Positions 25,801-33,920 of a stretch of 64,000 nt of DNA are shown piece by piece (the stretch's first letter is position 1; each line of letters starts with the position of its first letter). The stretch covers positions 1,736,001-1,800,000 of the forward strand of contig NZ_JAUSZH010000001.1 of NCBI RefSeq assembly GCF_030817355.1, written 5' to 3'. The position numbers were made by a program, and so were the translations under genes. The DNA comes from Streptomyces sp. V1I1. GTDB taxonomy: Bacteria > Actinomycetota > Actinomycetes > Streptomycetales > Streptomycetaceae. The notes beneath the pieces are model-generated. The model was given only the letters and a program-made list of their open reading frames with translations. It ran no database searches and had not been told where the DNA came from.

Positions 25801-26664
25801 TCAGATGTGACGGTAGCGGGTGAAAAGGAACCCCGCCTCTTCCAGCACCGAAGCCAGGGCGAACCTCTCCGGAACGGCCAGCGCCGGGCCGCCCGCGATC
25901 CGCTGCGCGCCCCCCGCCGTCAGCATCGGCGACAGGGTCAGGCACAACTCGTCCAGTACCCCGGCCGCCACGAATTGACCCAGCAGCCGCGGCCCGCCCT
26001 CGGTGAGCAGCCGCACCAGACCGCGCTGCGCCAGCGCTTGTACCGCTCTGCCCGGCTCCACCCCGGGCCCGTCCCCGGCGATCACCACCTCCGCGCCCGC
26101 CTTCTCCGCTGCGCGGATACGGTCCGGGGGCGCCGCGGCCCCCGTCAGCACCAGCGTCGGGACGAGCGGCTCGGCGAACAGCGGGAGCGAGTAGTCGAGG
26201 TCGAGCGAGGCGCTGACCACGGCGATCGCGGGCGCGGGGCCCTGGCCGGCCGCGGCCCGCCGCTCCGCGAATGCCTCCCGGGCGCGGGCCGGGCGGTACC
26301 CCTCCAGGCGTACCGTTTCCGCGCCCACCACCACCGCATCGGCGAGCCCCCGCAGCGTGCCGAAGATCCGCATGTCGGTGTCGGACGAGATGGGCTGCGA
26401 GCGGCCCTCGTGCTGGGCGGCCCCGTCCAGCGAGGAGACCATGTTCGCCCGCAGCCAGGCCCGGCCCGCGGCACCGGCCCCTCCTCCGGCACCGGCACCC
26501 GTCCCTCCCCCGGATCCTCCCCCGGACCCTCCCCCGGATCCGGTCCCGTCGGCCGTATACGCGTAGGCCGCGGCCGGATACGCATAGGCCTCGGCCAGCT
26601 CGTCCAGGGACCACTCCCGGTCCACGGCGGCTGTCTGGTCGGTCACAGGGAGCAGACGTCGCAT
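25801..26664 (-). CDS. Pyrimidine reductase family protein (RibD C-terminal domain)
   Basis: A 287-residue DHFR-like reductase. Motifs are ANMVSSLDGAAQ, FGTLRGLADAVVVGAETVRLEGY (NADPH site) and LLTEGGPRLLGQFVAAGVLDEL, all typical of RibD-C. It could take part in riboflavin or related pterin/pyrimidine reduction. An unusual feature is a Gly/Ser/Ala linker of about 28 residues (SGGGSGGGSGGGTGAGAGG) at residues 37-65, before the conserved domain. It is encoded by a repetitive C/G-rich stretch near 26465-26550. The start ATG 26664 lies 37 bp from the divergent zapE start. Confidence 0.85.
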   Translation of the reverse strand: MRRLLPVTDQTAAVDREWSLDELAEAYAYPAAAYAYTADGTGSGGGSGGGSGGGTGAGAGGGAGAAGRAWLRANMVSSLDGAAQHEGRSQPISSDTDMRIFGTLRGLADAVVVGAETVRLEGYRPARAREAFAERRAAAGQGPAPAIAVVSASLDLDYSLPLFAEPLVPTLVLTGAAAPPDRIRAAEKAGAEVVIAGDGPGVEPGRAVQALAQRGLVRLLTEGGPRLLGQFVAAGVLDELCLTLSPMLTAGGAQRIAGGPALAVPERFALASVLEEAGFLFTRYRHI

Positions 26665-26701
26665 GCCGTGCAGTCTGGCACGGCCCTTACAGTTGGGAAC
26701 T

Positions 26702-27773
26702 GTGTCGACCAGTGCCATAACCGAAGCGGCCCCGCTGTCCCTGTGCGCCCGCGAGCCGCATGTCCCCGCCGACCGGCTGGTCGCCGAGATGGTGCCGCCG
26801 CCGCGCTTCGACTCGGTGCGCTTCGATACGTATGTCCCCGACCCGAACCAGCCGAGCCAGAGCGAGGCGGTCACGGTCCTCGGCTCGTTCGCGGCGGGCC
26901 TCGGCGGGGCGCACGCGAGCGGCTCCGGCCGGCGCAGGTGGTTCGCCAGGAAGCCCGCGGCGCCCACCGGACCGCGCGGCGTCTACCTCGACGGCGGCTA
27001 CGGGCGTCGGCAAGACGCATCTGCTCGCCTCTCTGTGGCACGCCACCCCGGCCGACCCGTCGCTGAAGGCCTTCGGCACCTTCGTGGAGCTGACGAACCT
27101 CGTCGGCGCGCTCGGCTTCCAGCAGACCGTGCAGACCCTGAGCGGGCACCGGCTGCTCTGCATCGACGAGTTCGAGCTGGACGACCCGGGCGACACCGTC
27201 CTCGTCTCGACGCTGCTCGGCAAGCTGGTCGACGCCGGCGTCGCACTGGCGGCCACCTCGAACACGCTGCCCGGCAAGCTCGGCGAGGGCCGGTTCGCCG
27301 CCGCCGACTTCCTCCGCGAGATCCAGGGGCTCTCCGCGCGCTTCCACCCGCTGCGCATCGACGGCGAGGACTACCGCCACCGCGGGCTGCCCGAGGCCCC
27401 TCCCCCGTACTCCGAGGAACAGGTCGCCAAGACCGCGTACGCGACCGACGGCGCCTCCCTCGACGACTTCCCGCATCTGCTGGAGCACCTCGCGAAGGTG
27501 CACCCGAGCCGGTACGGGGCGCTCACCGACGGTCTGCGCGCCGTCTGCCTCACCGATGTGCAGCCCATTGCGGACCAGTCGACGGCGCTGCGGCTGGTCG
27601 TGCTCGCCGACCGGCTGTACGACCGCGAGGTTCCGGTGCTCGCCTCCGGCATGCCCTTCGACCGACTGTTCAGCGAAGAAATGCTGAACGGCGGTTACCG
27701 CAAGAAGTACTTCCGGGCGATCTCCCGCCTCACCGCGCTGGCTCGGGACGCGAAGGGCCTGGTGTCCCAGTAG
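26702..27773 (+). pseudogene. zapE: Cell division protein ZapE (AFG1-like ATPase), frameshifted in Walker A
   Basis: Two overlapping frames together encode one AFG1/ZapE ATPase of about 356 residues. The first part (26702 to about 27000) reads MSTSAITEAAPLSL through PRGVYLDGGYG in one frame. The second reads GVGKTHLLASLWHATPADP through LTALARDAKGLVSQ in another. The switch occurs inside the P-loop at GGG 27002-27004, where the expected TAC-GGC-GTC-GGC has one additional G. Walker B is LLCIDEFELDD. As written the product would be truncated within Walker A. This is either a genuine one-base insertion or a sequencing error. The rest is well conserved, with no other damage. Confidence 0.88.
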
Positions 27774-27815
27774 GTTGGGGCTGGTTGGTACCAATCCATC
27801 TGAAGGGACCCAATC

Positions 27816-28241
27816 ATGGCCACCACGCGTCAGGCGCACACCGTCTGGGAGGGCAACCTGCTCGAGGGCAAGGGGGTTGTGACCCTCGACTCCTCCGGCA
27901 TTGGCGAGTACCCGGTCTCCTGGCCGTCGCGTGCCGAGCAGGCGAACGGCAAGACCAGCCCGGAAGAGCTGATCGCCGCCGCTCATTCCAGCTGCTTCTC
28001 CATGGCTCTCTCGCACGGACTCGCCCAGGCCGGCAACCCGCCGACCAAGCTGAACACCCAGGCCGAAGTGACCTTCCAGCCGGGCACGGGCATCACCGGC
28101 ATCCACCTCACCGTGCAGGGCGAGGTCCCCGGTCTTGACGAGGCCGGCTTCGTCAAGGCGGCCGAGGACGCGAAGGCGAACTGCCCCGTCAGCCAGGCCC
28201 TTACGGGTACGAGCATCACGCTCACCGCCAAGCTGAGCTGA
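27816..28241 (+). CDS. OsmC family peroxiredoxin
   Basis: A 141-residue thiol peroxidase of the OsmC subgroup, which detoxifies organic hydroperoxides. The two redox Cys are in AHSSCFSMALS and ANCPVSQALTG. The N-terminus has AHTVWEGNL and the motif KTSPEELIAAAHSSC. AAGGGA lies eight bases before the ATG at 27816. A small palindrome TTGGTACCAA (27785-27794) sits between it and zapE and may be a regulatory site. A second OsmC-fold enzyme (Ohr) lies 2 kb away. Confidence 0.93.
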   Translation: MATTRQAHTVWEGNLLEGKGVVTLDSSGIGEYPVSWPSRAEQANGKTSPEELIAAAHSSCFSMALSHGLAQAGNPPTKLNTQAEVTFQPGTGITGIHLTVQGEVPGLDEAGFVKAAEDAKANCPVSQALTGTSITLTAKLS

Positions 28242-28328
28242 CCCGGTCGCACCACGAGGCACAGTGGCCCGCACGGTTCACGAGTAACCAATTCGGTGAT
28301 ACACACGTGCGGGTCACATCTCCTGTCC

Positions 28329-28362
28329 TTCCCCCCAGCCTTCGGCATGGGGGTACCCCCAC
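28329..28362. repeat. Dispersed C-run/G-run palindromic repeat before phoX
   Basis: CCCCCAGCC-ttc-GGCATGGGGG (28332-28353) folds as a hairpin, and GGGGGTACCCCC (28349-28360) is a perfect 12-bp palindrome. The same CTTCCCC...GGGGTACCCC pattern recurs inside hemE (about 48083-48128) and, more loosely, in the MITE at 38760-38937. In the mRNA it would lie just upstream of the phoX ribosome-binding site. Confidence 0.6.
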
Positions 28363-28375
28363 AGGGAGTTGCCTC

Positions 28376-29734
28376 ATGTCCACAACACGCCGTCAGGTCC
28401 TGGCCCGCACCGGTGCGTTGAGCGCCGGGATCGCCTTCACCGGCGCCTTCTCCGAACTCTTCGCCGGCACCGCCGCCGCCCGCGGGCACAGCGGGTACGG
28501 CCCGCTCGTCCCCGACCCCGCGGGACTGCTCGATCTGCCGAAGGGTTTTCGCTACCGGGTCCTCTCCCGGGAGGGCGAGCCGCTGCGCTCCGGCGAAGGC
28601 CGGGTTCCCAGCAACCATGACGGCATGGGGGCCTTCGCGGGCCGCCGCGGCCGCGTCCATCTCGTCCGCAACCACGAGAACCGCGTCTCCGCCGCGATCG
28701 GCGTCCCCACGGTCGAGGGCCTCACCTACGACCCGATGGGCAAGGGCGGCTGCACGGCGCTGGAGCTGGACGGCCGGGGCAATGTCCTGTCCGAGCGGGT
28801 AGCCATCGCCGGCACCGCCGTCAACTGCGCCGGCGGGCCCACTCCGTGGGGCACCTGGCTCACCTGCGAGGAGACCGAGGACAGGGCCGGCACCAACGGT
28901 TACACCAAGGACCACGGCTTCATATTCGAGGTCGACGGCGCCGATCCGCGCCGTACCGGAGCCGTGCCGCTCACCGCGATGGGCCGCTTCCAGCACGAGG
29001 CGATCGCCGTCGATCCGCACAGCGGGATCGTGTACGAGACGGAGGACGCCTTCGAGCGGCCCTTCGGGCTCTTCTACCGCTTCCTGCCCTGCAAGCCGCT
29101 CGGCGGTACGGGCTCGCTGCGCGCGGGCGGGACGCTGGAGGCGATGCGGGTGCCGGGCGTGCCCGACCTGTCCGCCATCCAGGAGCCGGGCGCGTGCTTC
29201 GACCGGATCGAGTGGGCGCCCGTACCGGACAGCCAGGCGAAGCAGACGCCCATCAGGCTGCAGGACTTCGGCCCGAAGGGCATCACCCACGCCCAGAAGC
29301 TGGAGGGCTGCTACTGGGGCGGGAGTTCGGTGTACTTCGTCTCCAGCTTCGCGCACAGCGCTGAGGGCTCGGCGGCCGACCACTTCGGGCAGGTGTGGAA
29401 GTACGAGCCGCACCGGCGCCGGCTCACGCTGGTGATCGTCTTCGGGCCGAGTACGGACATCCAGCTGCCCGGCGAGTCCCCCGACAACATCTGCCTCGCG
29501 TCCGGCGGCGGGCTGATGGTGTGCGAGGACGGCGGCGGTGCGCAGCATGTGTACGGACTGACCAAGCGCGGCGAGGTCTATCCGATGGCGCGGGGGCGGC
29601 AGAACATCGGCACGCCCGAGGCCCCGGAGTGGGGCGAGTTCGCGGGAGTCACCTTCTCGCCGGACGGGGAGACGATGTACGTCAACTGCTATGCGCCCGG
29701 CACGACGTTCGCGGTGACCGGCCCCTGGCGCTGA
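28376..29734 (+). CDS. Tat-exported PhoX-type phosphatase (DUF839)
   Basis: A 452-residue secreted protein. The N-terminus MSTTRRQVLARTGALSAG is a twin-arginine signal, followed by a hydrophobic stretch and AAARGHSG at the probable cleavage region. The mature part is a beta-propeller of the PhoX family: VRNHENRVSAA, LTCEETEDRAG, GRFQHEAIAVDPHSGIVYETED, SPDNICLASGGGLMVCEDGG and FSPDGETMYVNCYAPGTTFAV. PhoX enzymes are Ca/Fe alkaline phosphatases. The start ATG 28376 has GGGAG eight bases upstream. GTTCACGAGTA at 28276 resembles one unit of a PhoP box, but the second unit is poor, so phosphate control is only a guess. Confidence 0.88.
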   Translation: MSTTRRQVLARTGALSAGIAFTGAFSELFAGTAAARGHSGYGPLVPDPAGLLDLPKGFRYRVLSREGEPLRSGEGRVPSNHDGMGAFAGRRGRVHLVRNHENRVSAAIGVPTVEGLTYDPMGKGGCTALELDGRGNVLSERVAIAGTAVNCAGGPTPWGTWLTCEETEDRAGTNGYTKDHGFIFEVDGADPRRTGAVPLTAMGRFQHEAIAVDPHSGIVYETEDAFERPFGLFYRFLPCKPLGGTGSLRAGGTLEAMRVPGVPDLSAIQEPGACFDRIEWAPVPDSQAKQTPIRLQDFGPKGITHAQKLEGCYWGGSSVYFVSSFAHSAEGSAADHFGQVWKYEPHRRRLTLVIVFGPSTDIQLPGESPDNICLASGGGLMVCEDGGGAQHVYGLTKRGEVYPMARGRQNIGTPEAPEWGEFAGVTFSPDGETMYVNCYAPGTTFAVTGPWR

Positions 29735-29739
29735 TACAC

Positions 29740-30001
29740 GCGCGTAACGCGATCGCCGCGCTCAGCAAAGCTGCCGGGGCCGGTCGTCGGCGCGGCGGTG
29801 CTCGTGCTGTTCGCCACTGTCACGATGGTCGGGATCAATACGCTGCGCCGGGTCGACCTCAGCAACGGCCACGACCTGACCATCGCGTCGGTCTCGCTGG
29901 GCGTTGGCCTGCTGCCGGAGGTCACCACGTTCGGGGGAGCAGCTGTTCCGCAGGACGACTTCGACGTGGCGGAACACCGGAAGCGGCTGCCGCAGGACTG
30001 A
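29740..30001 (+). pseudogene. Remnant of an NCS2 uracil/xanthine permease gene
   Basis: The segment encodes LPGPVVGAAVLVLFATVTMVGIN then TLRRVDLSNGHDLTIASVSLGVGLLPEVT, which reads as a late membrane segment and loop of nucleobase:cation symporters. It is preceded in a different frame by IAALSK, so one A in the run AAAG (29767-29770) breaks the frame. After LLPEVT the sequence turns into an unrelated tail ending at 30001. No start, no N-terminal two-thirds and no ribosome-binding site are present. It is a decayed fragment in the 320-bp gap between phoX and ohr. Nothing else is seen in that gap. Confidence 0.7.
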
Positions 30002-30054
30002 CCTGCGGGCAGCCGCCCGGATTCGCCCGCGGGTCTGCCCCGCGCGCCGTCTGA

Positions 30055-30468
<414 letters not shown>

Positions 30469-30525
30469 GAGTTGCATCCCTCTTCGTCCGTGGGGGAACC
30501 GTTAACCACTATAGTGACACACAAT

Positions 30526-30543
30526 TTAGTTGCGTACAACTAA
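30526..30543. promoter_or_regulatory. OhrR operator palindrome
   Basis: TTAGTTGCGTACAACTAA is a perfect 7-4-7 palindrome between ohr and ohrR. OhrR-family repressors bind A/T-rich palindromes of this size and are released when the conserved Cys is oxidised. On the ohr side it lies just upstream of the TATAGT -10 box. On the ohrR side it is upstream of TATGCT (30567-30572), so one dimer could control both promoters. Confidence 0.85.
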
Positions 30544-30578
30544 GTGGCGTACGAGTGACGACCGGGTATGCTGTCTCC

Positions 30579-31076
30579 ATGGAGAAGACGACGTTGACGA
30601 CCGTGCCGGACGAGGACTTCCTGCGCCTCGACAACCAGATCTGCTTCTCGCTGCACGCCGCGTCCCGCGCCTTCAACGGCGTCTACCGGACCGCGCTGAA
30701 GGATCTGAACCTCACTTATCCGCAGTACCTGGTAATGCTGGTGCTCTGGGAGCACGGCGAGCTGCCGGTGAAGCGGATCGGCGAGCATCTGCGGCTGGAC
30801 TCGGGCACCCTGTCACCGCTGCTCAAGCGCCTGGAGGCGGCGGGTTACGTGGAGCGCAGGCGCAGCCCGGAGGACGAGCGCTCGGTCACCGCCCGCCCCA
30901 CGGCCGAGGGTGCCGCGCTCCGCGAGCGGGCGCTGGACGTGCCGCGCCGGATCGCGGTGGCCACCGGGATGCCCCTGGAGCACATCCGCGAGCTGCGCGC
31001 CGATCTCAATGCGCTCACCGCGAGGCTGGACACCGCCGACCCGGACGCGGCCGGCTGCGCGGCGGCCGACGACTGA
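30579..31076 (+). CDS. ohrR: MarR-family organic-hydroperoxide sensor OhrR
   Basis: A 165-residue winged-helix repressor. The redox-sensing Cys is in [21 protein letters not shown], and the tyrosine of [10 protein letters not shown] belongs to its oxidation pocket. The wing and recognition helix are [32 protein letters not shown]. It should repress ohr and itself through the palindrome at 30526-30543. The start ATG 30579 follows the TATGCT -10 box by only six bases, so the message is probably leaderless, matching the missing ribosome-binding site. Confidence 0.93.
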   Translation: MEKTTLTTVPDEDFLRLDNQICFSLHAASRAFNGVYRTALKDLNLTYPQYLVMLVLWEHGELPVKRIGEHLRLDSGTLSPLLKRLEAAGYVERRRSPEDERSVTARPTAEGAALRERALDVPRRIAVATGMPLEHIRELRADLNALTARLDTADPDAAGCAAADD

Positions 31077-31105
31077 GGTCCGGGTCGCTCATGGCTGGGC
31101 GATGT

Positions 31106-31139
31106 ACGGCCCCGGGCATCCGCCGACACCCGGGGCCGT
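31106..31139. terminator. Bidirectional hairpin between ohrR and the protease gene
   Basis: ACGGCCCCGGG (31106-31116) pairs with CCCGGGGCCGT (31129-31139), an 11-bp stem with a 12-base loop, between two converging genes. Confidence 0.75.
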
Positions 31140-31151
31140 TACTTGGAGGCG

Positions 31152-32684
31152 TCAGCCGCTCTGGCCGAGGCCGTCGTGCGCGCCGCCACCGTCGTCGGCC
31201 GCGCCGCCGTCACCCGCAGCGCCGCCGTCGTCCTGAGCACCGGGGTCGGCCGTCGCGCCGCCGTCACCCGCAGCGCCGCCGTCCGCAGCCGCGCCGCCGT
31301 CGTCCTGAGCGCCGGGGTCTTCCGTCGCGCCACCGTTCGCCGCGCCACCGTTGTCCTCAGCGCCGCCGTTCGCCGCGCCACCGTTGTCCTCAGCGCCACC
31401 GTTGTCCTCAGCGCCACCGTTGTCCTCAGCGCCGCCGTCACCCGCACCGCCGTTGTCCTCAGCGCCGCCGTCCTCAGCGCCGCCGTTGTCCTCAGCGCCG
31501 CCGTTGTCCTCAGCGCCGCCGTCACCCGCACCGCCGTTGTCCTCAGCGCCGCCGTCACCCGCACCGCCGTCGCCGATCTGAGCGCCGACCGCTGCCAGGG
31601 CCGTCGTCACGGGCTGGAAGAACGTCTCGCCACCCGCGGTGCAGTCTCCGCTGCCGCCCGAGGTGAGGCCGATCGCGCTACCCTCCTGGGTGAACAGCGA
31701 ACCGCCGCTGTCGCCCGGCTCCGCGCAGACATCGGTCTGGATGAGCCCGGTGACCGTGCCCTCCGGGTAGTTCACGGTGGCGTCGAGGCCGGTGACCGCG
31801 CCGTCCTTCAGCCCGGTGGTGCTTCCCATACGGAACACCTCCTGGCCGACTGCGGCGTCGGCCGCCTCCGTGATCGACACGGTCTGTCCGTTGCCCAGGT
31901 CGACCGTGCTCGCGGCTTGCGTCGCCGGGTCGTCGTACGTGACGAGCGCGAAGTCACCGTCGCCGGGGAACGTCGCCGCCTGGACAGTGCCGATGGGCTC
32001 GCCGTTCGCCTCCTCCGACCACTGCTCGGCGGCGACACCGCAGTGGCCCGCGGTCAGGAAGCCGGGGCTGCCGTCCTGAGTGGTGACATTGAAGCCGAGC
32101 GAGCAGCGCGCGCCGCCGCCGAAGATGGCGTCGCCGCCCTCCACGAAGGGCTTGAACTCGCCTGAGGACTTCTGGATCCGGGCCATGCCCGAGCCCAGGG
32201 ACTTCACGGCCGATTCGATTCTGTCCCACCGCTCGCCCGACACCGTGCGGTCCGCCGTGACGAGGATCTGGTTGGTCTTCGGGTCGACGGACCACGCCGT
32301 TCCCGGGATGGTGGCCTTCTCGGCCAAGGTGCTCGCGGCGGACTTCAGTTCGCCCGCGCTGTTCTCGACACTCCGCGCCACGGCGCCGGCCTTTTTGACC
32401 TCGACGATGACGTTGTTGTTGTTGCCCACCACGTTGACGACGACCTGCTGCTTCTCGGCGTCGTAGTACGCCCCGCCGTAGGCCTCGCCCAGCTTCTCGC
32501 CGAGCTTCGAGACGAGATCCGCCGCCGATGCGGCGCTCATCGTCCTGGGGGCCGACCGTGCCTCGGAGTCGGATTCCGACTGCGAAGCGTTGGCGTGGGG
32601 CAGCAGGATGGCCGCTGCGGCGATTCCCACCGCCCCAGCTCCCGCCAGAATGGCCTTCCGCTTGGGTATTCGCCTGTGACTCAA
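31152..32684 (-). CDS. Secreted S1E serine protease with long acidic Gly-rich repeat tail
   Basis: A 510-residue streptogrisin/alpha-lytic-like protease. The start is TTG 32684, chosen because AGGAGG lies seven bases upstream. A signal peptide (HRRIPKRKAILAGAGAVGIA) is followed by a propeptide of about 140 residues. The catalytic domain has H214 in FLTAGHCG, D244 in GDGDFALVTYDD and S326 in EPGDSGGSLF. Residues 373-510 are a low-complexity tail built from GGAEDN, GGAGD and GGAAD units, strongly acidic and with no LPXTG anchor. Family enzymes are autoprocessed exoproteases. The tail is the odd part and may be cleaved off or act as a spacer or Ca-binding segment (inference). Confidence 0.93.
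   Translation of the reverse strand: MSHRRIPKRKAILAGAGAVGIAAAAILLPHANASQSESDSEARSAPRTMSAASAADLVSKLGEKLGEAYGGAYYDAEKQQVVVNVVGNNNNVIVEVKKAGAVARSVENSAGELKSAASTLAEKATIPGTAWSVDPKTNQILVTADRTVSGERWDRIESAVKSLGSGMARIQKSSGEFKPFVEGGDAIFGGGARCSLGFNVTTQDGSPGFLTAGHCGVAAEQWSEEANGEPIGTVQAATFPGDGDFALVTYDDPATQAASTVDLGNGQTVSITEAADAAVGQEVFRMGSTTGLKDGAVTGLDATVNYPEGTVTGLIQTDVCAEPGDSGGSLFTQEGSAIGLTSGGSGDCTAGGETFFQPVTTALAAVGAQIGDGGAGDGGAEDNGGAGDGGAEDNGGAEDNGGAEDGGAEDNGGAGDGGAEDNGGAEDNGGAEDNGGAANGGAEDNGGAANGGATEDPGAQDDGGAAADGGAAGDGGATADPGAQDDGGAAGDGGAADDGGGAHDGLGQSG
31160..31572. repeat. Low-complexity tandem repeats coding the protease tail
   Basis: On the plus strand the region is dominated by CCGCCGTTGTCCTCAG and CCGCCGTCACCCGCA units repeated with a 15-base period or multiples of three. 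Repeats remain nearly identical at DNA level, which implies recent expansion and likely length variation between strains. Confidence 0.85.
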
Positions 32685-32855
32685 CTCGTCGCCTCCTGTA
32701 GGGGGGTACGGAGTCCGGTTGCCGACGGAAACCGGGGGACGCGTCCGACCGTTGATACGGATGGGGCGGGAGTTGTACTCATCCACGGTGCTGGACAAGT
32801 TTTCTGACGGCCTGTTACCGAGGGCGACATGCGCTCAATCGGATAGCTTGCGCCA

Positions 32856-33716
32856 GTGACGACTTTCGTACGAAGACTTATGGCCGTGGCCGTTATGGGC
32901 ACCATGCTCGTCGGCTGCGACAGCGGTTCCGAGAAGGCCTCCCCCACCTCCCCCAGCAGGACGACCGCGGCCGTCTCACCCCAGCCCGGGAAATCACCCC
33001 AGCCCGGAAAGCCGGTCGACAAGGTCGAAAAGAAGGCTCCCAACGGCCTGACGCCCGTATTCGAGCGCGCGCCCAAAGCGGCATCCAAAACTGTCGCGCT
33101 CACCTTCGACGCCGACATGACGGCCGATCAGGGGCCGCGGGCCGCCCGCGGGGAGCGATTCGACAACCCCGCCCTGATCGCCTCGCTGCGGAAGCTGAAC
33201 GTACCGTCGACGGTCTTCATGACGGGCCGCTGGGCCGAGGAGTACCCCGACCAGGCGAAGTCGATCGGCAGCGACCCGCTCTTCGAGGTCGCGAATCACT
33301 CGTACAGCCACTACGCCTTCAAGTCCCCCTGCTACGGCCTGCCGGTGGTCGACAAGAACGACATGCGGGCCGACGTGGACCGGGCCTTCGCCGCGTTCAA
33401 GAAGGCCGGGGTGCGCAATGTGGTGCCGTACTTCCGCTTCCCCGGCGGCTGTTACAACGACGCGGCCCTGCGCGCCATCGCCCCGGCGAAGGTGACCGCG
33501 GTCCAGTGGGACGTCGTCAGCGGCGACGCCTTCGCCACGAACGCCGACGCGGTCGCCGAGCAGGTGCTCGCGGGCGTGCGGCCGGGATCCCTGGTGGTCA
33601 TGCACTGCACGCGCAGCGCGGCTCCTGTCACCGAGCAGGCGGTCCGGAGGATCGTCCCCGAGCTGCGCGGGCGCGGGTACCACTTTGTGAAGGTCTCCGA
33701 CCTCATGCGCCGCTAG
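32856..33716 (+). CDS. Polysaccharide deacetylase (NodB domain) lipoprotein
   Basis: A 286-residue exported enzyme. The signal peptide ends in the lipobox MLVGC, so the protein is tethered to the membrane. A Ser/Pro/Thr-rich spacer contains the direct repeat QPGKSPQPGK. The NodB domain has TFDADM (metal Asp), NHSYSH (His ligands), PYFRFPGG, DVVSGD and LVVMHC (catalytic His). It probably deacetylates peptidoglycan or a surface glycan. The start is GTG 32856. It is divergent from the protease, with about 170 bp between. Confidence 0.88.
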   Translation: MTTFVRRLMAVAVMGTMLVGCDSGSEKASPTSPSRTTAAVSPQPGKSPQPGKPVDKVEKKAPNGLTPVFERAPKAASKTVALTFDADMTADQGPRAARGERFDNPALIASLRKLNVPSTVFMTGRWAEEYPDQAKSIGSDPLFEVANHSYSHYAFKSPCYGLPVVDKNDMRADVDRAFAAFKKAGVRNVVPYFRFPGGCYNDAALRAIAPAKVTAVQWDVVSGDAFATNADAVAEQVLAGVRPGSLVVMHCTRSAAPVTEQAVRRIVPELRGRGYHFVKVSDLMRR

Positions 33717-33733
33717 CCGGAGGGGTCAGCCCG

Positions 33734-33910
33734 TCAGCCCGAACACGCCGTCCGCTGGGCCTCCTGCCATTCGCATACGGGGCAGAGCGTCACACCCTTG
33801 ACCGACTCCGGATACTCCGTCGGCTTCCGGCACAGCACGCAGTCGGCAAACGGCGGGCCGCCGGCCGCGGTGGGCGCGCGGTCCGGGGCCTCGCAGTACG
33901 ACTCGTCCAT
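33734..33910 (-). CDS. Small 58-residue double-CxxC zinc-ribbon protein
   Basis: A short gene: MDESYCEAPDRAPTAAGG at the N-terminus, then FADCVLCRKPTEYPESVKG and VTLCPVCEWQEAQ. The two CxxC pairs, 15 residues apart between CVLC and CPVC, are a zinc ribbon; two more Cys lie at residues 6 and 56. It follows the AIM24 gene stop by ten bases on the same strand, so it is almost certainly cotranscribed. The ATG has no strong ribosome-binding site, which fits coupling. Function unknown. Confidence 0.75.
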   Translation of the reverse strand: MDESYCEAPDRAPTAAGGPPFADCVLCRKPTEYPESVKGVTLCPVCEWQEAQRTACSG

Positions 33911-33920
33911 GCGTACGAGG

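Noticed and set aside
27785..27794. TTGGTACCAA palindrome as an operator for the OsmC gene
   Set aside because: Only ten bases and no matching repressor nearby; too short to claim.
28276..28308. PhoP box in front of the PhoX-type phosphatase
   Set aside because: GTTCACGAGTA fits one unit but the adjacent 11-base units do not match, so two-unit binding is not supported.
30905..31666. Arg/His-rich plus-strand frame with many RRR repeats
   Set aside because: It is the antisense image of the Gly/Ala/Asp protease tail; composition follows from the repeats.
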